NCBI GenBank assembly: GCA_946055445.1
Contig: CAMGGF010000001.1
Span: forward strand, 1 to 31,176
DNA length: 31,176 bases
Reading direction: 5' to 3'
Source: an uncultured Ruminococcus sp.
Lineage (GTDB): Bacteria; Bacillota; Clostridia; Oscillospirales; Acutalibacteraceae
The notes under the pieces are model-generated. The model worked only from the letters and a program-made list of their open reading frames with translations, had not been told where the DNA came from and ran no database searches. Both the position numbers and the translations under genes were made by a program. Shown in pieces: positions 23,551 to 31,176 of the stretch (positions within the stretch are counted from its first letter, which is position 1; every line of letters begins with the position of its first letter).

Positions 23551-24582
23551 TCACCTTCTTTTCGATGCGCGCAACTGCCCGCAGGAAGCATTGATATCAC
23601 TTCCGAGGGTACGGCGTACCGTCACGGTCAAACCGTTTTGCTCTAAAATTTTTGAAAACCGACGAATGCGGTCCTCATTGCTTTTTCTATACGCCTTTTC
23701 CCGCACAGTATTCACGGGAATCAGATTGATATGACACAGCATACCGCGCAAACGTGAAGCCAATTCCATAGCACAGGTATCTGTATCGTTAAAGCCGTCA
23801 ATCATCGCGTACTCAAAAGAAATACGCCGAGAAGTCACTTTTGCATAATACCGACACGCGTCTAACAACTCGTCGATATTCCATTTTTGGTTGACAGGCA
23901 TCGTTTGGGAACGAATTTTGTCATTCGGCGCGTGCAGGGAAACAGAAAGCGTCAACCCCAGCCGTTTTTCCGCCAAATCATAAATCCGCGGCACAACCCC
24001 GCAGGTAGAAAGCGAAATATGCCGCATACTGATGTTCAAACCCTTTTCGTCTGTTACCAATTCCAAAAAACGCATAACATTCTCATAATTGTCCAGCGGT
24101 TCACCCGTTCCCATCAAAACAATGTGGGAAATGCGAATGCCGAGGTCACTTTGCGCCGTATAAATCTCGGAAAGCATTTCGGAAGGGGTTAAATGCCGCT
24201 GAAATCCGCCGATGGCAGAGGCACAAAACGAACATCCCATTTTACAGCCGAGTTGTGACGAAATACAAATCGTGTAGCCGTATTTGTACTTCATAACCAC
24301 ACTTTCGATATATTCACCGTCATTTAACTCGAACAAATACTTTACCGTATCGTCTACCGCGGAACACAATTTGGTATCAATCGTGCAATTCTTGATTTCA
24401 AACTCTGCTTCCAAAGTTTCGCGTAGGTTTTTCGGCAAATTGGTCATTTCCGAGAAAGAACGCACGCCTTTTTCATAGAGCCAAGCAAAGATTTGCGCGG
24501 CGCGGAATTTCGGCAAGCCGCGTTTTTCGATTTCTGCGGTCAACTCTGCCATATTTAAAGAACGAATGTCTGTTTTGGTCAC
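23551..24582 (-). CDS. rlmN: 23S rRNA/tRNA A2503/A37 methyltransferase RlmN
   Basis: A 343-residue radical-SAM enzyme that methylates C2 of adenosine in 23S rRNA and tRNA. The cluster ligands are Cys113, Cys117 and Cys120 in QLGCKMGCSFC. The C-terminal catalytic Cys334 lies in DINASCGQLR. GTGEPLDNYENV and SLHAPNDKIR are typical. The start is GTG, overlapping the rsmB stop as GTGA, with GGGAG nine bases upstream. It sits between rsmB and stp. Confidence 0.97.
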   Translation of the reverse strand: MTKTDIRSLNMAELTAEIEKRGLPKFRAAQIFAWLYEKGVRSFSEMTNLPKNLRETLEAEFEIKNCTIDTKLCSAVDDTVKYLFELNDGEYIESVVMKYKYGYTICISSQLGCKMGCSFCASAIGGFQRHLTPSEMLSEIYTAQSDLGIRISHIVLMGTGEPLDNYENVMRFLELVTDEKGLNISMRHISLSTCGVVPRIYDLAEKRLGLTLSVSLHAPNDKIRSQTMPVNQKWNIDELLDACRYYAKVTSRRISFEYAMIDGFNDTDTCAMELASRLRGMLCHINLIPVNTVREKAYRKSNEDRIRRFSKILEQNGLTVTVRRTLGSDINASCGQLRASKRR

Positions 24583-25862
24583 TTTGCTTTTCTCCCGAAC
24601 CGCGCAAAAAAGAACCCGTCAGTTCCATCTTTATGCGGCAACAGTGTTGTATACGCGTCTAACTTCTCAAAACACGGATTTTCCCGCAAAAAGCGGTCAC
24701 AAATCAAATCATTTTCGGCACGGTTTAAGGTGCATGTGGAATACACCAAAACGCCGCCCTCTTTTACATACTTTGACGAATTAACTAAAATATTATACTG
24801 TAAAAGGGTTAAGTTGTCAATAAAACCCATATCTTTATAGCGAATTTCGGGTTTTCGGCGAATGGTGCCCAGCCCCGAACACGGTACATCACACAATACG
24901 CGGTCGGCGGTGTTCGCATATGCAGGCAAATATTCGGAAGCATCCTGTGCAGAGGCTTCAACAATGGAAATTCCAAGCCGTTCTGCGCCCGTTTCAATCA
25001 AACTGACACGATGCGGGTACAAATCAAACGCGATGATTTTTCCCTTATTTTGCATTTGCTCGGCAACGGTAAAGGTTTTTCCGCCGGGCGCGGCGCAAAC
25101 ATCCAGAACCGTTTGCCCGGGGCGCGCGTCCAACGCCTGCACGCAAAGCGCACTTGCGGTATCCTGCACATGAAAAAGCCCGTCCCTGTATGCTTTGCAC
25201 TGCTCTACCGCGCCGCCCGAAGTCAGCACAAGCGTATTTTCGGTTTTACCGTTTTTTGTTTCCAATCCCTCTGCCGCAAGTTCTGCTTGCAGTTGCGCGG
25301 TATCGGTTTTTAATGTGTTTACGCGCAAAACAGTCGGAACCGCACCGAGAGAAGATGCCAAAATCCCCTCCGCATTTTCTGTTCCGTAATCCTCTATGTA
25401 ATGGCGCACGAGTGCCTGCGGACAGGAATACCGAACACTCAAAAATTGCACCGTGTCCGTTTTTTCGGGATACACAATCTCCGCGTCTGCAACTTTTCGC
25501 AACACGGAATTTACAAGTCCCGCGGCATAGGCGCAACCGTTGTATTTTACCAGATTTACACTTTCATTCACGGCGGCAGAAGCGGGCACTTTATCCATAA
25601 ACCGTAACTGATACACGCCCATACGCAGTACGGTGCGCACCTCGGGGCGTAATTTTTTGATTGGCTGCGTTAAAAAGGACGATAAAATATAGTCCAAAGT
25701 AATTTTGCGTTCCAAAACGCCGTATACCAACGCTGTTACAAACGCAGAAGACGCCGTATTTTCTTCCGTTTGCCGCAATTCGGCGTCCAGCGCCAAATTG
25801 GAATACGCTTTGTTCTTTTCAATTCGATTCAAAACGCGAAACGCAGTTTGGCGGTCGTTCAT
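24579..25862 (-). CDS. rsmB: 16S rRNA m5C967 methyltransferase RsmB
   Basis: A 427-residue enzyme. An N-terminal NusB-like RNA-binding domain (about 1-140) is followed by a SAM methyltransferase domain with DVCAAPGGKTF (SAM binding), CDVPCSGLGTIRRKPEIRY (motif IV Cys) and VYSTCTLNRAEND (nucleophilic Cys of motif VI). It modifies C967 of 16S rRNA. It lies four bases after the zinc-peptidase gene and overlaps rlmN by four. Confidence 0.96.
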   Translation of the reverse strand: MNDRQTAFRVLNRIEKNKAYSNLALDAELRQTEENTASSAFVTALVYGVLERKITLDYILSSFLTQPIKKLRPEVRTVLRMGVYQLRFMDKVPASAAVNESVNLVKYNGCAYAAGLVNSVLRKVADAEIVYPEKTDTVQFLSVRYSCPQALVRHYIEDYGTENAEGILASSLGAVPTVLRVNTLKTDTAQLQAELAAEGLETKNGKTENTLVLTSGGAVEQCKAYRDGLFHVQDTASALCVQALDARPGQTVLDVCAAPGGKTFTVAEQMQNKGKIIAFDLYPHRVSLIETGAERLGISIVEASAQDASEYLPAYANTADRVLCDVPCSGLGTIRRKPEIRYKDMGFIDNLTLLQYNILVNSSKYVKEGGVLVYSTCTLNRAENDLICDRFLRENPCFEKLDAYTTLLPHKDGTDGFFFARFGRKAK

Positions 25863-25866
25863 ACGG

Positions 25867-26550
25867 TTAATCCCTTCTTTTTCCGGTCAACAAAATCAAA
25901 CGAAGCAATTGCGCCGCCGACACCGCAAAGGACGCGACATAGGTCATTGCCGCGGCGCGCAGTACCTTTTGCGCCCCGCCGATTTCCGACGAAGAAAGCA
26001 AACCCGTATCCTGAATCACGGAAACTGCGCGGCGGCTTGCGTTAAACTCGACGGGCAATGTGCACAATTGAAACAACATCACTGCGGCATACAAAAAAAT
26101 ACCGAGATTCATTAAAAACTGCGAGCCGAGAAAAATACCGATAATCGCGAGTGGTATTGCCGCATTCGAGCCGATTTGCGCAGGCAGTAAAAACGCATTG
26201 CGCACTTTTATGGGCATATACCCTTCGGCGTGTTGTGCGGCGTGCCCCGCTTCGTGGCAGGCAACACCGATTGCCGCAATAGAACAACTGCCGTAAACGC
26301 CGTCGGATAGGCGAATGACATTCGTTCGCGGGTCATAGTGGTCGTTGAGTTTACCATGGATATGCTCAATGCGTACATTTTGCACGCCGTAAAAGTCCAA
26401 CACCGCTTGCGCCGCCATCGCGCCTGTAAGGCCGCGCATATTGTGCACCGAAGAAAAACGGTTATAGGCGGAATTTACGCGTGCCTGTGTAACCAGCGCA
26501 ATAATGAGCACAGGAACCACCAGTATAAAATAATAGTAATCCAAATACAT
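25867..26550 (-). CDS. Zinc metallopeptidase, YugP family
   Basis: A 227-residue membrane protein with an N-terminal helix, a cytosolic or surface segment with ACHEAGHAAQHAEGY (HEAGH at 99-103) and two to three further helices in the C-terminal half. The HExxH motif and the later polar ends (PVEFNASRRA) match the YugP zinc-peptidase family, whose substrates are unknown. Start ATG 26550 has AGGTGAG just upstream. It lies 14 bases after fmt and four before rsmB, so it is part of the translation operon, as in many Clostridia. Confidence 0.92.
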   Translation of the reverse strand: MYLDYYYFILVVPVLIIALVTQARVNSAYNRFSSVHNMRGLTGAMAAQAVLDFYGVQNVRIEHIHGKLNDHYDPRTNVIRLSDGVYGSCSIAAIGVACHEAGHAAQHAEGYMPIKVRNAFLLPAQIGSNAAIPLAIIGIFLGSQFLMNLGIFLYAAVMLFQLCTLPVEFNASRRAVSVIQDTGLLSSSEIGGAQKVLRAAAMTYVASFAVSAAQLLRLILLTGKRRD

Positions 26551-26564
26551 ATTCTCACCTGCTG

Positions 26565-27491
26565 TTATTGAAAAGTATCCCCCGTTTTTATGGGATGCCC
26601 CACCAAAAACGCCTTTGCCGACATTCGTTTCTTCCCTTCGGGCTGTACCTCTGCAATTTCGATTGTCTTGCCGTCACCGCAGGCAACGGCAATGGTATCC
26701 CCCACCGCAACAACCGTACCTGGCAAAGCATTTGTTTGCTGTTCCGTATACAATGTTTTGTGAATTTTCAACCGCTTTCCGCCGAAAACCGCCGTCGCAC
26801 TCGGCCACGGACAAAGTCCGCGCACCTGATTGTGTATTTCCTGTGCGGATTTTTGAAAATCAATGGGACAAAGTGCCTTAGAAAGCATCGGCGCGTAATT
26901 GCTTTCTGCGGGCTGCGGAACAGGCTGTAAACCGCCCGCATATATGGCCTGAATGGTTTCGGACATCACTTCTGCGCCGAGCACGGAAAGTGCATCGTGG
27001 AGTTCACCTGCTGTCATATCGGGCGAAACGGCAATGCGTTTTGACAAAAGCATATCGCCCGTATCGAGCCCCGCATTCATTTGCATAGAAGTAACGCCCG
27101 TTTGCGTTTCGCCGTTTAAAATGCACCACTGAATCGGCGCGGCGCCGCGATACCGCGGCAAAAGAGAAGCATGGATATTGACAGAGCCGTATTTTGGAAA
27201 ATCCAACACTTCTTCCGGTAAAATTTTACCGTAAGCCACAACAACGGTCAAATCAGGTTGCAGTGTTTTGAGGATTTCCAATGCTTCGCCGTCACGCATA
27301 GTGTTCGGCTGAAACACGGGAATACCGTGCAAAACCGCTTCTGCTTTTACAGGCGGCGGCGTCAACTCATACCCGCGGCCTTTCGGCTTATCGGGTTGGG
27401 TAAACACACCGACAACCTCTTCACCGTCTTTGAGAAGCCGCTGTAAGCACGGCACGGCAAAATCGGGCGTGCCCATAAATACAATACGCAT
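26565..27491 (-). CDS. fmt: Methionyl-tRNA formyltransferase
   Basis: A 308-residue enzyme that formylates initiator Met-tRNA with 10-formyl-THF. Motifs: IVFMGTPDFAVPCL at the start, VVAYGKILPEEVL, the cofactor site NIHASLLPRYRGAAPIQW, and the C-terminal tRNA-binding domain. Length is typical. It starts four bases after def, its functional partner, and both are followed by the zinc-peptidase gene. Confidence 0.97.
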   Translation of the reverse strand: MRIVFMGTPDFAVPCLQRLLKDGEEVVGVFTQPDKPKGRGYELTPPPVKAEAVLHGIPVFQPNTMRDGEALEILKTLQPDLTVVVAYGKILPEEVLDFPKYGSVNIHASLLPRYRGAAPIQWCILNGETQTGVTSMQMNAGLDTGDMLLSKRIAVSPDMTAGELHDALSVLGAEVMSETIQAIYAGGLQPVPQPAESNYAPMLSKALCPIDFQKSAQEIHNQVRGLCPWPSATAVFGGKRLKIHKTLYTEQQTNALPGTVVAVGDTIAVACGDGKTIEIAEVQPEGKKRMSAKAFLVGHPIKTGDTFQ

Positions 27492-27495
27492 CGGC

Positions 27496-27984
27496 TTAAT
27501 CCTCCAAATGCGGATGCTCCGCTTTCATACGCTCAACCGCATCGCGCGGGGCAAGGCGGTCTGTATACAAATGCCCGTCTAAATGGTCGATTTCGTGGCA
27601 AAATGCCCGCGCAAGCAGTTCCTCGCCGCTGTATTCACACCATTCACCTTTCCGGTTTTGTGCGCGCACACGCACAAAAGCCGGACGCAGTGTATAGCCG
27701 CTTTCACCGGGCAAAGAAAGACAACCTTCCACATCGCATTGTTCCCCTTTTGCTTCGGTGATTTCCGGGTTAATCAGTTCTATAAGTCCGTCACCCGTAT
27801 CTATGACAACCACGCGTTTCAGAACACCGACCTGCACGGCCGCAAGGCCGCACCCGTCCGCGTCATACATCGTGTCACGCATATCGTCAAGCAGTGTGAA
27901 CAAGCGGTCATCAAACTTTTCGACCGTTCTGCTTTTTAATTTTAAAATGGGGTCACCTTTCACCCGAATATTGCGAATTGCCAT
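27496..27984 (-). CDS. def: Peptide deformylase
   Basis: A 162-residue metalloenzyme that removes the formyl group from new proteins. The three motifs are GCGLAAVQVG (with the usual Gln), EGCLSLPG (metal Cys) and HEIDHLDG (metal His pair and Glu). The Cys at the second place of motif 1, and Val for the usual Pro, are slightly unusual. It follows priA by nine bases and precedes fmt by four. Confidence 0.97.
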   Translation of the reverse strand: MAIRNIRVKGDPILKLKSRTVEKFDDRLFTLLDDMRDTMYDADGCGLAAVQVGVLKRVVVIDTGDGLIELINPEITEAKGEQCDVEGCLSLPGESGYTLRPAFVRVRAQNRKGEWCEYSGEELLARAFCHEIDHLDGHLYTDRLAPRDAVERMKAEHPHLED

Positions 27985-27993
27985 TTTGTCACC

Positions 27994-30450
27994 TCAATAT
28001 ATATTTTCCGGATTCATATCCGCTATAACTGTCACTTTTTTGTATGTCGTATTTTTGGAAAAATCTTTCAACTGCTCCGAAACAAACGCACGCAGTCGGG
28101 TGCTGTTTCGGCATTTTAAAATAATGCGGAATCGATATTTGCCCGAAACTTTTGCAAGCCGCGGTGCAATCGGGCCCAATACAATCAGGTTTAAATCCGC
28201 ATAGTCTGCTTTGTGGCGCGTGCGCAACACATCCAAAAATGTTTTTGCCGCAGACTTTGTCAATGCTTCATCTAAACCGATAAACCCGATGGTACACAAA
28301 TCACAGTACGGCGGGTAAATCATCGCTTTGCGAATTTGCATTTCCAATTCATAAAATGCGGGGAAATCCTGTGCTTTTGCAAGCGAAACCACTTCATTGT
28401 CGGGAAAAGCGGTTTGAATAATCGCCTTACCCGCTTTATCGCCGCGTCCTGCGCGCCCCACAACCTGCGTCAACAGGTCGAAAGTGCGTTCCGCGCTTTT
28501 ATAGTCATCGTTGTAAAGCATTTGGTCTACCGACACAACGCCGACCAAGGTCACATTCGGGAAATCCAGCCCCTTCGCCACCATTTGTGTCCCGACCATA
28601 ATATCATACTCCCCATTTGTGAACTTTTTTAGGGAATTTTCAAAAGAATATCGTGAAGAGGTTGTATCCGTATCCAAGCGCAAAATTCTTGCCTCTGGCA
28701 ATTGCTCGCTGAGCGTATCCTCCAACCGCTGTGTACCGAATCCCGAATAGGCAACTGCGTGTTCCCCGCATTCGCCGCAAACATCGGTAAACGGCTCGGA
28801 GTAGCCGCAATAATGGCACATTAACCGCTTATTTCGCGCGTGATAGGTTAAGGAAATACTGCAATTCGGACAGGTTTTCACTTTGCCGCAACTGTTGCAA
28901 GCCGCAAAGGTATTATAACCGCGCCGATTCAGCAGTAATATGGATTGGTTGCCCGCTTGCAGATTTTCACGCAATTCGCAAAGCAACGGCTCGCTTAAAT
29001 ACGCACCTTCCTGCCCAATGCATTGCTTCGCGTCTACGCACAAAACCTCCGGCAAAACCGCGTTTCCGTAGCGTGCGTCCAAGGTGTGCAATGCATACTG
29101 CCCCGTAGCCGTGCGGGCATAACTTTCAATCGAGGGCGTGGCAGAGGCAAGCAGTAACAATGCATTATGATTTTTCACGCGGAACCGTGCCACATCACGC
29201 GCGTGATACCGTGGGGACATTTCGGATTTATAGGTGTGTTCCTGTTCCTCGTCCATCACAATCATACCGATTTTTTCAAACGGCGCAAAGACGGCTGAAC
29301 GCGTACCGAGGGCAATTTTCGCCTCGCCTTTTTTGACGCGTTTCCATTCGTCCAAGCGTTCGCCCATAGACAGTGCGCTGTGAAATACCGCTATCGCACT
29401 TCCGTAACGCTCATAAAAAATCGAGAGCATTTGCGGTGTCAAGGAAATTTCAGGTACCATTACAATCACGCCGCGGTCGGTTTTCAGAACTTCATCAATC
29501 AAACGCAGATAAATTTGCGTTTTGCCGGAGCCCGTTACGCCGAACAGCAGGGCAGTTTGCGCGGTTTCCTGTTGCAGTTGGCCGTATAAGCCGTCAAATG
29601 CTTTTGTTTGCGACGCGGTCAATTGAATCGGCGTCGGCACGGAAGACTGTTTCTCAAATTTCGGGCGGCGGAAAATTTCATTTTCAAAAAATTCCAATAT
29701 GCCTTTGCCTGCAAGCGTGGAAATTACCGCGGCGGTTACGCCCGTAAAATAGCAGATTTCTTTTACGGAAGCCGTACCGACCGTTTGCATAAAATCGGTA
29801 ACTTCTTTCTGTTTTTTGGTCAGTTTGCCCGCATTTTCGATGAACTGATAATAAAACGCGGAGAGTCTTGCCATTTTTACCGTGGCATCGCCGATTTTCC
29901 GCTGTGTGTCCGTATTACACAGCAAAATACCGCGCTTTGCCATTTCTTCCAACAGCGGAACATCATTTTTATAGCCTAAATCTTTTAAGATTTTTTCGCG
30001 TTTCACATATACGGCTTTTTCCTGCAAATAGCGAACTGCTTCTTGCTCTGCCTCGCGCAAAACCGCGTTTTCAAATTCGAAAGCGGGATTCAAAACATAG
30101 GATAAAACAAAATGAAGCCCTATCCCCGACGGCAACATCGCCTTTGCGGCTTCAAACAGCGTACAAAAGGTCTGTTCTTTCAGGAACACGGCTAATCTTA
30201 ACAGTTCATTATTCAAAAGCGGCGTTTCATCTAAAACTTCGGCGACGGCCTTCAATTTTTTGTCCGTGTTTTTTTGCCGCAACGCAAAAACGAAACCCTG
30301 TCTTTTTTTGTTTCCGTTGCCAAAAGGCACCAACACCCGAACGCCGGGCCGCACTTTGGAAAGCAATTCTTGCGGAACGGCATAATCGAATGCATCATCA
30401 AAACTGTAAGCCGCGTTTTCTACCGCGACTTTTGCAATTTGACTACACAC
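27994..30450 (-). CDS. priA: Primosomal replication restart helicase PriA
   Basis: An 818-residue helicase that reloads the replisome at stalled forks. An N-terminal 3'-DNA-binding domain (KVAVENAAYSFDDAFDYAVP) is followed by Walker A (GVTGSGKTQIYL), a DEEQEH box and a zinc region of paired CxxC motifs (CNSCGK, CPNC, CHYCG, CGECG). GTQMVAKGLDFPNV and VVGRAGRG are the late helicase motifs. I place the start at GTG 30450-30448, since GGAGAGG lies eight bases upstream. The 27 further codons overlap rpoZ and lack support. It follows rpoZ by 28 bases. Confidence 0.96.
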   Translation of the reverse strand: MCSQIAKVAVENAAYSFDDAFDYAVPQELLSKVRPGVRVLVPFGNGNKKRQGFVFALRQKNTDKKLKAVAEVLDETPLLNNELLRLAVFLKEQTFCTLFEAAKAMLPSGIGLHFVLSYVLNPAFEFENAVLREAEQEAVRYLQEKAVYVKREKILKDLGYKNDVPLLEEMAKRGILLCNTDTQRKIGDATVKMARLSAFYYQFIENAGKLTKKQKEVTDFMQTVGTASVKEICYFTGVTAAVISTLAGKGILEFFENEIFRRPKFEKQSSVPTPIQLTASQTKAFDGLYGQLQQETAQTALLFGVTGSGKTQIYLRLIDEVLKTDRGVIVMVPEISLTPQMLSIFYERYGSAIAVFHSALSMGERLDEWKRVKKGEAKIALGTRSAVFAPFEKIGMIVMDEEQEHTYKSEMSPRYHARDVARFRVKNHNALLLLASATPSIESYARTATGQYALHTLDARYGNAVLPEVLCVDAKQCIGQEGAYLSEPLLCELRENLQAGNQSILLLNRRGYNTFAACNSCGKVKTCPNCSISLTYHARNKRLMCHYCGYSEPFTDVCGECGEHAVAYSGFGTQRLEDTLSEQLPEARILRLDTDTTSSRYSFENSLKKFTNGEYDIMVGTQMVAKGLDFPNVTLVGVVSVDQMLYNDDYKSAERTFDLLTQVVGRAGRGDKAGKAIIQTAFPDNEVVSLAKAQDFPAFYELEMQIRKAMIYPPYCDLCTIGFIGLDEALTKSAAKTFLDVLRTRHKADYADLNLIVLGPIAPRLAKVSGKYRFRIILKCRNSTRLRAFVSEQLKDFSKNTTYKKVTVIADMNPENIY

Positions 30451-30478
30451 TCGATTCACCTCTCCAACAAGTTCACAA

Positions 30479-30688
30479 TCAGATATAGCGGATTTCTTCC
30501 GGCTCAATGATTTTGTATTTCCCTTCGACAATCTCGTCCAGCGCCAAACTGACGGGCTTTTCTACAATGATTTCGCCGTTTTCCAACGCATCATCGGAAA
30601 TTTCACGCGCGCGTTTTGCGGTTGCCGTCACCAAAGAATAGCGGCTGAGATGATTTTTCAACACATTGGTTAAATCGGGATTGAACAT
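30479..30688 (-). CDS. rpoZ: RNA polymerase omega subunit
   Basis: A 69-residue subunit that helps assemble RNA polymerase around beta-prime. The core reads RYSLVTATAKRAREISDDA, then an acidic tail ALDEIVEGKYKI. The gene lies between gmk (27 bases upstream) and priA, as in Bacillus. ATG 30688-30686. Confidence 0.95.
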   Translation of the reverse strand: MFNPDLTNVLKNHLSRYSLVTATAKRAREISDDALENGEIIVEKPVSLALDEIVEGKYKIIEPEEIRYI

Positions 30689-30715
30689 ATACTTTACCTC
30701 ACAATCAATATTGCT

Positions 30716-31176
30716 TTATACTTTTTCAAATAGGATTTCCAAGACCTCATCGGCGGCCGCTTCCAGGCTGTCATTGACAACAACATAATCATAGTCACGG
30801 CTTTTTTCGATTTCATCGCGCGCAATCGTCAAACGACGCACCAAATCTTCCTCATTTTCTGTGCCGCGCTGACGCAAACGGGTTTCCAAAATCTCCATAG
30901 AGGGCGGCATAATAAAAATCGCAATGGCATCGGGATACATCTTTTTTATTTTTGCCGCGCCCTGCACCTCTATTTTCAAAATCACGGTTTTCCCTTCGGA
31001 TAGCCATTTGTCCACAGGTTTTTTCGGCGTACCGTAAAGATTTTTACCGTATTTGGCAAATTCCAAAACCTCGCCGCAATCCAGCATAGCCTCAAAATCG
31101 TCGGGGGTAATGAAATAATAATCTACCCCGTCGGTTTCCCCGTCACGGCGCTCGCGTGTGGTGATGGATACAGACT
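30716..31176 (-). CDS. gmk: Guanylate kinase, 5' end outside the window
   Basis: The C-terminal 153 codons of a GMP kinase (GMP + ATP to GDP + ADP). The frame is open to the edge and starts within SVSITTRERRDGETDGVDYYFI, the GMP-binding segment. GEVLEFAKYGKNLYGTP, LKIEVQGAAKIKKMYPDAIAIFIMPPS and RDEIEKSRDYDYVVVND follow. The P-loop lies upstream of the window. It is the first visible gene of the long operon ending at spoVM. Confidence 0.96.
   Translation of the reverse strand, partial: SVSITTRERRDGETDGVDYYFITPDDFEAMLDCGEVLEFAKYGKNLYGTPKKPVDKWLSEGKTVILKIEVQGAAKIKKMYPDAIAIFIMPPSMEILETRLRQRGTENEEDLVRRLTIARDEIEKSRDYDYVVVNDSLEAAADEVLEILFEKV

Noticed and set aside
30451..30531. Longer N-terminus for PriA
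   Set aside because: The extra 27 codons overlap rpoZ and do not look like PriA; GTG 30450 has a good ribosome site at the right distance.

Overview
The window looks like chromosomal core genome of an endospore-forming member of the Clostridia, probably close to Ruminococcaceae/Oscillospiraceae. Supporting signs are an alpha/beta-type small acid-soluble spore protein, a 28-residue SpoVM, a DUF1540 protein, PASTA-kinase/PP2C signalling genes, and a gmk-rpoZ-priA-def-fmt-rsmB-rlmN-stp-prkC-rsgA-thiN-spoVM gene order very like that of Bacillus and Clostridia. The genus is inference. I see no rRNA, tRNA, CRISPR array, insertion sequence, prophage or attachment site.

Layout. (1) 1-3394, minus strand: MFS transporter, a degenerate LytR-CpsA-Psr (LCP)-like membrane protein, and a transglutaminase-like gene broken by one in-frame TAA exactly at its catalytic-cysteine motif and cut by the window edge. 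(2) 3471-7050, minus: tig-clpP-clpX (folding and proteolysis), from an extended -10 promoter to a strong terminator. The trigger factor carries a Lys/Ala/Pro-rich tail. (3) 7058-8033: a metallophosphoesterase gene, divergent from a small Cys-rich DUF1540 gene that ends at a shared terminator with thrC. (4) 8031-13530, minus: two signal peptidases I in tandem, ylqF/rbgA, rnhB, yraN, an M19 dipeptidase and thrC. (5) 13580-16716: a lipoprotein gene, a spore SASP gene (+), a small two-helix membrane protein and alaA. (6) 16774-18801, plus: nadE. (7) 18813-31176, minus: a roughly 12.4 kb run of closely spaced genes from gmk (5' end outside the window) through rpoZ, priA, def, fmt, a zinc peptidase, rsmB, rlmN, stp, prkC, rsgA and thiN, to two very short genes: an unnamed 50-residue membrane protein and spoVM.

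How the genes fit together. Region 7 couples nucleotide supply, transcription (omega), replication restart, initiator Met-tRNA formylation and deformylation, rRNA modification, a Ser/Thr kinase-phosphatase pair, ribosome-assembly GTPase and thiamine pyrophosphate synthesis to a sporulation pair at the distal end. Region 4 couples protein export to ribosome assembly and RNA/DNA hybrid removal.

The most noteworthy observations are the in-frame stop whose repair by a one-base shift would recreate a Cys-Gln-Gly active site, the unnamed 50-residue protein next to SpoVM, the histone-H1-like tail on trigger factor, and a recurrent promoter pattern (TTGCnn, exactly 17 bases, TAnnnT-like -10) in front of six genes plus a one-mismatch seventh. 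I found no clear previously undescribed multi-gene system; most of the window is conserved core genome.
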